NCBI GenBank assembly: GCA_023634235.1
Contig: JAMKCF010000011.1
Span: forward strand, 1,568,001 to 1,632,000
Reading direction: 5' to 3'
DNA from: Pisaster brevispinus
Lineage: Eukaryota; Echinodermata; Asteroidea; Forcipulatida; Asteriidae
DNA: 64,000 nt
Below, one piece after another: positions 30,701 to 42,700 of this stretch. The position numbers and the translations under genes were made by a program. The notes under the pieces are model-generated. The model was given only the letters and a program-made list of their open reading frames with translations. It was not told where the DNA came from and did not search any database. Each line of letters opens with the position of its first letter. The stretch's first letter is position 1.

Positions 30701-33700
30701 AGCGTGACATTGACAAGCAGTTTAGGTCCTTACCTGTCTGATACATAGACCTGCTCGGGGTCGACACCCTTAGCCAAAATAGTGACCTCAGGTACGGCTT
30801 GTGAGGACCGGGACACGTTGAAGTAAGCCGTGTCAGATTCACCGAGGAAGTTCTCCGCCGTCAAACTGAACGTGTAGACGGTATCGGCATCGAGGAGAGC
30901 TCCCTGTGCCACGAGATTCACTCGAGTTTCGTCTTGAAAGTTTCAAGAAGGAAAGCAAATTTCTTGATTAATTAATAAATTCTGTCATTTTCGAACTGAA
31001 ATAATTTATTATTTATTTAGATATTTTCATCATCTTCTTTGGTCGAATGTATACCTGCGAGAAGGGCCTCCAAGGAAGACGTATCTCCACTGCTAGAAAC
31101 GCCCCACGTGTAAACCATATCCCGTCCAGCACCACCTTGCGACTGTCGCCCGCTGAGTCTGACTGTACCGCAGCTTGTGATCATCGGCGTACCATAGAGC
31201 ACCACAGTGGGGACGATCGGCGTTGATGGCCCGCCTATGGCTTGACTTCCACTCGCTGACAATGAGTAAGTCTCTCGGAAAGCCTTGACGGAGTCGTCCT
31301 TCAATGCTAAAACGTCACCTGTAATGTTTGTAAAGGTCATAGTTGACAATCAAAACGCAGCCACTTTGTTTTACTCCAATTCAAATCACTGTATATCCAA
31401 GCCGAGGCTGGAATGACAATTTGGTGTTTTTTATTTGTGTGATTCAATTTTTAAAAAGTGCATGTATACACTAAAAGCACATGAACCACTTGGAAACTCT
31501 CCGGCCTGAACTATAGTACAACATATTTTTAAACAATGTTTGATTGAGATGTGCTGTTTTACAACGAAACTCTTCAATGAATTCAATGTCAATGACTTCA
31601 ATTATATACACTGCATAGTATCATCACAGCAATTAAAGGTGATCAGTTTTTGCCTCATTTGAACTCGGTGTCATTCAAACTCAGTGTAGCATGTTATATG
31701 CACCACGCGCGCGTATACGGAATCGTTTACGTAATGTCTTCGGTGTATTTTGAAGAGGTCATACTTCATCGTGTTTCGTCATGCAGTGTTTTCGCATATT
31801 TATGTTGTTGCTACGTCATAAAATTTATACGGAATGTGCATAAAACATTAATCTAGAGGATTGGCTATGCTAGATTTGTTTTTATACTAAACAAGTTGGT
31901 CTACTGTAAACAAATTGTTGTCAAGTAAGTTTCGTATATCACATAAAAAACCATACAACAACAACATTTCATAAAAAACTTCAATGTTTATCATACTTAT
32001 CAGGTATGAAAATGTTATTCAGTGGAACAGCTGACCAACATGTAAAAATGGCATGGGCTTTTACAGTCTTTTCGGGATACTTACTATCAGTTTTGCTGAT
32101 TTTTTTTTGGTGGCAAACACATAAACAGTAAAAAATTAATTAAAACAAATCGGAAATCAAATTAAAGTAGAAAGAACATCATGCCCTACTTTAACAACTG
32201 CAAGCACTTGGAATATAAAACAATGGTAGTTGTTTTTCTTTACTATAATTTGTTGAAGTAAAACTTACCGACTGCGGCAAGATCGTTCCCAGTGCCGAGG
32301 ATGACGTAGAGTGTGGTTGATCCAACCCACCTGCAGAAAGCGTTATCGCCAAATTTACTTGTATCGGCGAACACATCACCGCATCCAGTGATTTCGTTGA
32401 AGTTAACCCCAGAGCTGAATCGGGCGACCAATGCGGCACCTAGTGGGATTAAAGGCAGGGTATACTTTTGGTAATTACTCTTAAAAATAATGACCATAAC
32501 AACTTACTTGGTCAAAAGCACTGGAGAACTGTTGATATTATATAACATTGTTAGTAACGACACCCGAGGTAATTTTTTCACCCAAATATTTGATTGCGAG
32601 CAGGCACGAAGCCTTTCTCAGGCATCTGAAAGCACACAATTCTACATTAACAATGGTTGTTTTTCTGTCATTATTTTCTTGCAACTTCGATGACCAATTG
32701 ACTCAGAAATTTCACAGGTTTGTTATTTTATGCACATGTTGGGATACACCAAGTGAGAACACTGGTATTTGACAAATACCGAAACTATACCCTGCCTTAT
32801 AAAGAATCAATTGTGTTTATTTAGTAGTTGTCAAGTAAGTAAGGTTTGCGGTGGACACCATGAAAGAACTCTCTTTTATAAGTAGTGGTGGCTCTGAGAA
32901 GAGCCGGTTTTCCAGAAGACGGTCCGAGCAAACTGATCGAAACGTCGAGCAGAAACCGGCTCTTCTCAGAGCCACCACTACTCACAAAAGAGATTTCTTA
33001 CATGGTAAGCAAACCTTACTAACTTAGTATTTACCCACCATGCATACCTTTAAGTCTTATCTTAGTAGTTGTTGATTGGGGTGAAACCGGTGTTTGTGAT
33101 GGTATTTTAGATTTTTGTTGCTTAACAATGCTTTTGTAACAATTGTTATTGATATTGGTGAAATAATTTATGAAATTTCATGAATCATTTGCGACAGAGA
33201 AAACAAGAAAGAAAATTACAATAACACACACTTACTGTTTCATATGTTATAAATATTTTAGCGCATATTGATTTTCTACTTCATCCCTTTTTGATATAAT
33301 TTTTTTTGTATTCATAGTGTTGTATTTTAGTCACAATTTATCAGAACTTTACCCGAAGAAGCAAAGTAGACCTCAGTAAACTCTGGGGCAGGGTAGTATG
33401 CAGTGAAAGGGAAACCTTCACCGTCAGAGGCCGTCAGTCGGTCAATGCCGTTCAAAGACGGCCATGCCGTAACCTGGATGGAACTGCTAGGCATTGGTAA
33501 GGTGAAATACATGATGCTGTCGGACTCTGTGTCGAATGTTCCAGTTGGGATTATGTTGACATCTGTGGATACAAGTTAAATAAATTGTTATGCAACCGTA
33601 TGTTTCTTCTTATACAAAATATTAAATGTATAGGTGAGTGCTTGTCGCAGAATATAAATCATGAGGTGAAATCTGGACTATTCCATTTCACAAAGTGATT

Positions 33701-36700
33701 TCACCAAGTGAGTACGTTCTGCGACAATGCACAAACCAAATGCTTGTCATATTTGTCTTATTTAAATCACACATCGATTCTTGTCATTTGAAAATTGTTA
33801 CCAACAAACACAAATAGACACGGACACTCGTCTACCTCACACTCTGAACCCCTCCCCTTCCAAAAAATGTGGACGACTCTATGTAGACACCAACCTTCGG
33901 TCCAAGTTGGGAACTGAACCGGGTACACAGGAGTGAAAGGCAATGAAAGATACCAAATGAAGCAACTAATATCATGTAATCTGTTGTTCCACAATGCCTA
34001 TTTAAAGTACATTTTGGAACAAATACTGCGTGGGAAAGGTCTATACATTTAATTATCCTTCTATCGCCCTATGAAAAATTGCAATATCCTCACCTCCTTC
34101 CAAAATGAGGTACGGTGTTGCGATGCTTTTCACGGCAGTGAAGGCGCTCTCTGACGCTGTCACAGTTACATCGAAAGTTGCCTCTAAACTAATGATTGTT
34201 AGTTCCGACGGTAGAACTGTCAAAACTTCGATTACTGTCAAAGTGAAATAAGAAAATATCACGAGTTACAATTGAACTGAAACTTCAAAAACTGGACCGA
34301 AAACTTAATTATTAAAAGCTGAAGTTTTTAGCTATTGCATGGGTATGATTGATAGGAAATGGCTCGCCTAAGAGGACAACCAACTGTTATGGGACATGAA
34401 ATGAGTATGAAAAAACGATCCAAGAATTAATTTGTTTAATATATTTATTATATTAATTTGTTTAATTTATTAGTTTTACGAATTTTAAATACAATTGTCT
34501 TTTATACGAAAGTAAGCAGTGAATACTTTACCTGGAAGGACAGTAAGTGTTGTTGAAAATTCATTCGTCGAGATGGAAGAATCTTTCTGAACTTTGACTA
34601 AATAATCACCTAAAAATAGAACAAATGTAACAATATTGTAATAATAATTCCATTCACCCGAAGTATCAAACATCACAAGCTAGAGATATTTACATTCAAA
34701 ATATGATGAGGTGGTTTGGAAAACAATTGATATTTTACCCGATGCCAATCCTGGGACATTGCATTGCAAGTTGACGTAGTCCACATAGACTGCACTACTG
34801 GATGTCTGGGCGCCCTCGGAGTTCTCGAAGATACAAGCGAACGTGGAATCGAAATCAAACCCAGCACCATATACCTGGAGCTATTACATGGGAAAGACCA
34901 AAAGAAACGACATCTTCAAAATGCAAACAATACCAAGCTCCTAATTAATAACTACATATACAGTCATTAAGGATTAAGTCTGACCCTTTAGCTTATAATT
35001 ATATAAAATAACGGCAAAAGTTTTAGTCCATGTAACCAGCTTACACACTTGTATTTGTACGCACACAAAGTAGTTCATTGGGGGCTGCAAAATGTCCGTA
35101 TTTCTTTTTTTTGGTAAAACCAACTGTATTAAACATTCACTGTAGCCTATAAAGACACAATATTATGTTTCTCGAACACTTTACGGCATAGTTAAACCAA
35201 TATGCAAACCCCGAATTTAGATTTGGTAGCGGATTGATAACTGATAAGCTCGTGGTGATGCGCCCGGTTTCGAACTTGTTTTTGCAGTAATGGCGACGAA
35301 AAATTTGTTTCACTGCTGGAATTTCAACGTCTTTACAACACTAATGGAGCTGTCATCTTTGGTAGGAAAGCTGATGTGTGGTAAGCCTTGGTTACTGATT
35401 ACTCTTGAGAAATATCATGCGTTTCAACGTGTCATTTGAATGTATAAATTAGGTTTTCTTTGATGTTTTGTAAAGTCAGACGTCGTCGTTCAAACCCAGA
35501 TGTAGACTGTATTGTATCTGTATATATGTAACGTGTAAAATGATTGTGCAATGGTGGATGCATCAGATGGAGAACAAAGGTGTGTTATTGTGATGTCAGG
35601 ACTGTCCGGGTTCATGTGGTGAAGAAAACGATGAATGTATACAATCAACTTATTTGCAATTCTGAACCATGGCTACGGACTTGTTCATGCCACATTTGTT
35701 AATCACACAGGGCATGGTGAATTTTGTCTTCATTGTGTGCTTAGAATATCAGAAATTTTAGGTTTTAGGGGGGGGGGTATGCCTACTTCTGCTGACAAAA
35801 GGAAAATAGTGTGTGAAGTACAGGAACATGGGATTTTCATGCTGAAATGACGGTTGGAGTCTTTTTACTAGGTCGCCTTCGAGGTCATAAAGAATTCCTG
35901 AAAAAAAGACTGTTTGGTTGAAACTGTTAAAGATGTGTTGCTAGTATACCTCGGTATCGGATCCATCGGATACAACGCTTGGGACTATCCATCCAACACC
36001 GAAGCATGTTGTACCGCTACCGCCGCATTCACCACATGCATCCAAAGTCTTGCCGCTGTGTTAGGAAAGAATAATATACGGTCAATTACTATCAAGTTAT
36101 AGTGTAATGCGTACCAGAGGTTAAGACAATTTTTTTAAACATGTATTTTTTGCAAAGAATGTTTTTAAAAGAAAACATCTGGGCCCAATTTCATGGCTCT
36201 GCTTACCGTAAGCAAAGAATCTGCGCTTACGGAAGCAGGGAATTCCCGCTTACGTCAAGCATATTTCACGGGTTAGCAGGGAATGCTTGCTTGTGCACTT
36301 GCGTACTCCACGTTACTATGCATTCTTCGCTTACACCGCTAGCGCAGAATTTCGGCGCTTGCACGGTAAGCGGAGAATGGTGATTACAAGCGCAGAATTC
36401 GGCGGTAAGCAGAGCCATGAAATTGGGCCCCGCGTAGTAGAACATGGCGTGGCGTGGCGTGGCGCGGCGTGGCAAAGCGGGTAAGAGCATCGGACTCAAG
36501 CGTTGGTATTTTAGTGATCAGCAGAGTGTGGGTTCGAATCCCAGTTGTAGCACTTGTGTCCTTGAGAAAGATACTTTACCATAACGGCTTTGTCCTTCGG
36601 AATTAAGTCGTAGGTCCTGTGTACTGGGAGTGGTAGTACACGTAAAAGAACCCAGAACACGTATCGTGGAAGAGATGGGGTTAACCCCAGTGTTTCTGGT

Positions 36701-39700
36701 TCACATAGCAAGCACCCTTGTTTACAGGTTTCCTCAGGCTTGCGAGCCACAGTGATTAAGTTAACTTTTTAATATGAGGCAGCCTTGGTTTCATCACCAC
36801 AAATATATAATAATAATGATGACAATGTTTATCTAACTCCCAGAACAAAATAATGTTGCTGTGAATATAATACTTCTATTCTGTTCGTGAACCTACAGTT
36901 GACTTGATTTTTATTATTGATGCTCGAGCAACTTGACGAACCTGTTGGGTACGCCGTCACAACCGGCGCAAGATGACTCGTCAGCGTTGGCGTCCGACTC
37001 GCACTGTCCGCAGGCATTGGTGCCACTGCTCTCCAGGAGCCCCGTGGTACCGCCGTAACATACCCCGCAGTCGTTCAGCTGGGCCCGGTCAGAATTAACT
37101 GTTAAAAACAAGCCCGGAAAAAAAGTAAACCATTATAATGATATTGGAGTCTTATATAACGCACGTATCCACCAATAAGGTGCTCAAGGCGATTGAACAA
37201 AGATATTCACTTTTTATGAAGACATGTTTATAATATGCAATAAAAAATCGTAGTATTTATTTGTATTTTTTTAAGAGAAAGGAATCGATGTGCAAATGAT
37301 GATTGACTAAGGAAAAGTAAATTCAAACCTATACATTTTTTCTGTTTCATATTAACTAGAATGAACCATCATTGATAATTTTTAAACAACTCAGTAAAAT
37401 GAGGGTTTGACAAAATAAACGAGCCATTTTAAAACATCGCTCATAAACGTAGTTAAAATCACATACTTTTATAAGAGAAGGAACAAGTGACAACTGAAGT
37501 CATACAAATAAAGGTAACATTTATAGATAGTTTGGGCAGGTTTTGATCGGTTAAAAACATGACTTCATAGCCGGTTCAGACAAACACATCTTAAGCTTTA
37601 CTGATATGAGGGTCAATATCGAGTCAGGGCATCATTAGGCCTACTGGCTGCGTATTAACGTTGATATCAACATGACCTATGGACGGGACAAAATAATAGT
37701 TGACTTACCACCAGGCGTGAAGCAGTTGCCGGCACAGTCCATGTATTTACTGAAAGACAGACTGGTGGATAACTGAGTAATGGGCTCGCAATACCCGCAT
37801 CCATCTTCCAACCAGCTCCCATCGCAGAACCCCTTGCAGTCAATACGGAAATCATTATAGTCTTCAGGTTTGCCAGTCTCACCACCTTGAAAGTGACAAC
37901 ACCACAGACGAAATAGTTTAACGTGATGAGTATTTAAGGAGAAGAGACAAACTCACCATCGAACCCAACCTTACATTCTCAAACAAAAAAACTGAGGTAT
38001 TAAAATAATGCAATTTTGTAAAGTGGTGGTTGTAATGTAGAATAACTTTATTTCAGAAATAATTATTACTATGTTTCACCCCCAAAATGTTGATGACGAT
38101 TTTTACTCCAAAGTTCCCTTGTATTTTAAATAAAAAAGTCTGACTGGCTTCTGACTGGCACCTCCGAACGACGATGTTGACAAAAATAGAGAGACCGCCA
38201 ACATAGGGATCGGTAGCTCAGTTGGTAGAGCTGGCACGCTAATCAGAAGGTCGCAGGTTCCAGTCCCGCTCTAGTAAGTTTTTCTTTGTTCGAGCATTGT
38301 TGAAAAACGATAACCCTGTTGCCAGACTATTTTGTGAGTATAAGCCGAGTGTGGCCCTGGTTATAGTATAAAACTTACCAACACACTCGTTACAATCATC
38401 CACAAAGGCAGTGCCATTGCACGTTCCGGCGCAATCCCAAGTGATCCGGTAGTTCGGATCGGACCAGCAGATGCCACAGCGATCCTGTCCGAAATCCTGC
38501 TGGCGTCTGGTGATTCCCCCAACGCACTCGTTGCAGCTGTTGATCGTGGCCTGACCGTTACAGACGCCGGCACAGTCCCGCACCGAGGTGCCTAGGCAGA
38601 ACCCGGCACAGTCGTACTCCGCGTCCCCGTTGCAAACTCCGGCACAGTCCACAATACCAAAACAGGTGTCTATGTAGTTAAATGTATAAAAAAAATCGTA
38701 GTATGAAAGTCAAGCCAAAACATTGTCAAACAGTGTTTTCATAATTTGATAAAGGAAAAAATAAAGACTATCTTAGTTCAATTAATTTTCACTTCAGTTG
38801 TGTTTGAAAATCCAAAATCGAGACGTAGAAAATGCAATTCCGAAAACAATTTCCGCGAGGTCCTGGCTTTCCCTGTGTTTGGCACAACCAATACAAACCC
38901 AAAGTAAAACTTGAATTTCAAAACAGCTAAAGGGTAATGTGTTTGTTTGTTTGTCACAAAAAATTGCGTTATTGATGCACCTGGATTATTTCTTGTGTAT
39001 TGAAATCAACACAAAATTAACAGAAAAGCCCAGAAAACGATGCGATTTTCAATACTAGGCGTAAAAGAGTCTCGAAGTGTTTACAGGTTCTCTGTGTTTG
39101 AAACTGTTGAATAGTTGAAATGATTATTACTGGTTTTGATAATTAAACAAAACATAATTGATTGAAACTGACACTGATAGCTTTATTAACTTATTGTAAA
39201 CAAAATCTAGAGGCTCCCTGTACAAGACGACACATAGATAATTAACGTACTTTATATTACTAGCCTAAAATCAGCCCCTTTGTCCTTTATTTTCGTAGTG
39301 CTTCACTAAGCATACAAGGACACAGAGTCCTTGCTCTAGGACTATATCGAGCCGTTCTTCTTGCACAACAATTTGGAATGCGTTCCATTGTTTGCCAGTT
39401 GTTTCTCCGATGGCACCGCTGTATGCAAATCATGGCAAACAACTCCCCCTTCCCAAAAAACAAGCTTCTTTTTATATTTGTCTTTGAAGCAATCTCAGCC
39501 CAGGAGCAGGTATTTACCCTCCTTGTTCAACCATGGCTAAGCAAAGTCTTTTCAACGTGAGTATTATTAGAAAGATCAACAAATAGAGTTTGTGTTGAGA
39601 CGCCGTCGCTCGGCAACCGGCTTCTTAAAGACATGGCTTTGATGCTACTGACAAGACAGAAGCCTGTCAAAAATTGCCAGCCGATGCCTTGAAATAGTTG

Positions 39701-42700
39701 CTGTATCCAACACTCTGTGTACGTGCATGCAAAAAAGATTAGAACCCAGTAGAGTGTGAAAGCGCGGTATCAGGGGAGCTACTTAACTATCACTTATTTT
39801 ATTTCATAAGCAACGTCTGGAGGGATGCAATCCCTAAGTAACCTGTCTAGATGCAAAAAAAGAAAGAAAATCGCAAAACTAAACGAATGGTTGAACTGTA
39901 TATTACTGCGAACTAAAAAAACAAAATGGAATTTCAGTTAAAAGCCAGTTACGAGAAATGTGTGTGTTTTTCATTTAACCTAAACGTTGTCCTTGTTTCG
40001 CTCAAAATGATGAAAGTAGTTTTCAGCTGCTATCTTTCATCACTGAATACATGCACACGATAAAAACAAACCTTTTTTAGTGTATAATTTAACACTCGAA
40101 GGGTCTGCTATATCACTCACTTGCACATGAATTTAAGGGGAGATTACTCGTCTCAAACATTAATTGTCGGTGGGGACAGATAAAACCATCTCATAAACGA
40201 AGATTGCACGTAAAGCAATGTGAAAATAAAGTGTACACTACACCGTGACGGTGTTTAAGTATTCGCTCTTTTTTGGTCAAGTGTTATATTTGCAATGTAT
40301 TGTTCTGGAAAAACAAAAGAAGAAGAAAAAACACCCTGAAATTAAAGATTGATATGCATCAATTAGATACAGAAATATATGTTTTTTGGGGTCAAATTCG
40401 TTTATGTAACATTTGGAATAACTACCGTACCAGTTGTGTACACTTCTGGTTATTATGGTTGTTTGTTTATAATGTGAATCAACAGGTAGTTATTAATTTG
40501 CATTTTTACATTTTTAGGATTGTTAAATTTTGGTAGTTTGAAATTGTTTAGGGTCTGACCAATTTATGATGATAGGTTTCTACAAATTTGTCTTGACCGA
40601 AGAATTTTAAACGTGAGTATTTATTTTATTGTCCGAAGATTCAAATATACAAATTAACAAACGAATGGATAAATAAAAAGGAGTTTGAATTATTTTCCTT
40701 GGGGTTTTCGTGTCACGTGATTACGTCACGCTAAATTGTGTATACCTGTATCTGAAAAAATGAAGATGTATAGCTTCAAAACAAGAGAGAGAGGAAGAAG
40801 ATGGTGTTTGAGTGTATGTTATTTTTTTAAAATTGTAACCGCAATTAATAAATGGCGATTTTTTTTTTACAGTGTTGTTGCACTGCAAAACTGGGTATTA
40901 AAATTTACACCATGTGTGTTGCCACTGTCTACAGACACCGAAGAGATGATCAAAATGTACACCATAGGGTGTTAAAACAATGCTCAGTTCAGTCAAAGCA
41001 GTTACATTTTTGTTATTTTAACACCTTATAATGATGTTAATTTTGATTCTCCGGTATTTATATGTGACAACACCAGCGGTGTCAATTTTAACACCGCAGT
41101 TTTTGCAGTGTGTTAACCTACATTTGTTAAACATTACTTTTACTTTACATGAATACTTTCAACTTAAAAAAACCTGCTGTTTCAGATTGGAGTTAAAACA
41201 ATATTAATTTGTTTGTACAGATGTAGTGTATTGTATACATATCGCGTCCGAATTAAAACAGACCAACTTTGTCTGTCAACAGAGAAGTTTGGATTCGAAC
41301 TGTCAAAAATTAAATAAAATTTTATTTTACTTTGAACTTCCTGTGGAGAATATCCTCACTTGTGACAGATTGTAAAGAAAACCAATGAGTACCAAAATGA
41401 TGGATTTCATCTGTTTTTGAAGTGAAGCAAATATTTCGTGGAGAGCATGGTTCTATATTCATATTTGAGAGAGGAGCGTCCAACTGAAAAAAACCGACCT
41501 TTGATCAGAGGTATATTATAGCACAATCATTTAGAACTGAAATCTACCTTTTTGTTTCTGAGTATGCTTTCTAGAAAATTACGACTGTTTATTTCTGTTA
41601 ATTCCTTTCAATGCATGTGCGATAAGAATTGCTGCCGCCCGGGAAAAAATATCTTTTGGTAACATTGAGATTACTTAGATCCTAATTTTGTTGCTAAAAT
41701 GTGTTAGAAATGGAAACATTAAAATTACATTGGGGGGGGGGGGGGGGGTTAATATTTTGGAACCGTTAGTTAAATGTCATTTTCGGGTTTAATGGCTTCT
41801 GACTATAGATAGACCGTCATTATTCCACGAATTTCCTCTCGTACTGAAGTACCCCTTAAAAATATTGTAAAGAATTTCTGAGTTCCCACCACTCAATGAA
41901 GACCCAATGGGGAGGGGGCACCACCATGCCCCCGTAATGATGGCTCAGTTGGAAGAGTGCCAGCACAATAATCCGGAGGTCGCATGTTCAAATACTGCAA
42001 TTAGAGGGAAAAGGAGTAAGACTTACCCGACCTAGTGTCTGCCTCTCCCCGGAACGCAGCAGTGGATACTATGCATAGGGCCTGTGGACTGAAGTATCCC
42101 GTCACCTGGTAAAACACGTTGCTTATATCCAAATCTAGTATGTTGATAAACCGTGCGAGACTCCCTAAAGCAGCCTTACACTCGGCCTCATCCGTCAGGT
42201 ATGTCAGTATCAATTCTCTAATGGCGTCCACCAGGGCATTGGTCACATTGGCGTCTCCGCTAGCTGCGATGAGAGCACTACACATCTCATCAGCGCTATC
42301 AAATCCTGTGAGTTCACTGGCGAGGTCAAATGTGCTGTACCATGATTGAACGAATCTCTGTTTCTCTGCAAGAACCTCTTCGTAATGGTCTCCGCTCGGA
42401 GGGTCGATCCGAGATAGATCCGGAACCAAGTAGTCGAATACTTCCTCTCTGCTCTCGCAGATACCAGATCCGTATTCGATTCCGATCTTTAGCCAACTGT
42501 CCATGAGGCTGACTACCAGCTGCTGTGGGGTCAGGTCAGAGTTCAACACAACGTCAACACCTGGGCAGTAGTTTTCATCTTCGATCTGAAGGTTAAAGAG
42601 GGGGAAGACTGTGTCCATGATGAGCTGGCCAATGTCAACGGGTCTCAATGCTAAAGGGTGGTCTGAACCGTACATGAGCGGCACCAAAACCTTCTCACAC

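Larger units (their letters stand above)
25533..32439 (-). other. REJ module exons (10-20)
   Basis: Exons from 32439-32269 to 25659-25533 encode about 640 residues with the signature of receptor-for-egg-jelly/PKD proteins. An entry segment runs GCGDVF...FCRW...LGTGNDLAAVGD. Repeated beta units of the form TYEFTLVVSKQ, VYTFSLTAENFLG and STYVIQLTAT follow, each after an L-x(2)-G/D/A turn, separated by PxVxI starts and a GxYSLGS segment near the end. Such modules bind ligands or act as structural ectodomains. The domain name is confident; the exact borders are not. Confidence 0.8.
35950..38669 (-). other. DCAGxCNG cysteine-rich repeat exons (2-5)
   Basis: Exons 38669-38379, 37885-37709, 37098-36942 and 36055-35950 encode repeated short units: DCAGVCNG, DCAGFCLG, DCAGTCNG, NECVGG, DCGVCYGG, CAGCDGVPNS and DACGECGGSG. 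These DC[AG]xC-G units occur in secreted and surface proteins of several marine animals and protists. All junctions are phase-consistent. The block links the giant N-terminal exon (phase 1) to the beta domains. Confidence 0.85.
38670..42026 (-). other. First intron of the REJ-like gene (3.36 kb)
   Basis: Donor tcgg/gtaagt at 42027/42026 and acceptor ctacatag/acacct at 38670/38669. No exon-like open frame with good splice sites was seen inside. It contains a TIR-MITE (40881), a poly-G run (41732-41748) and a SINE remnant next to the donor (41936). Confidence 0.7.

Noticed and set aside
36141..36499. Open frames of 65-80 codons
   Set aside because: They lie within the palindromic MITE at 36179-36430.
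38208..38280. tRNA gene
   Set aside because: Good A and B boxes but a poor anticodon stem, and a related degenerate copy at 41936; treated as SINE or pseudogene.
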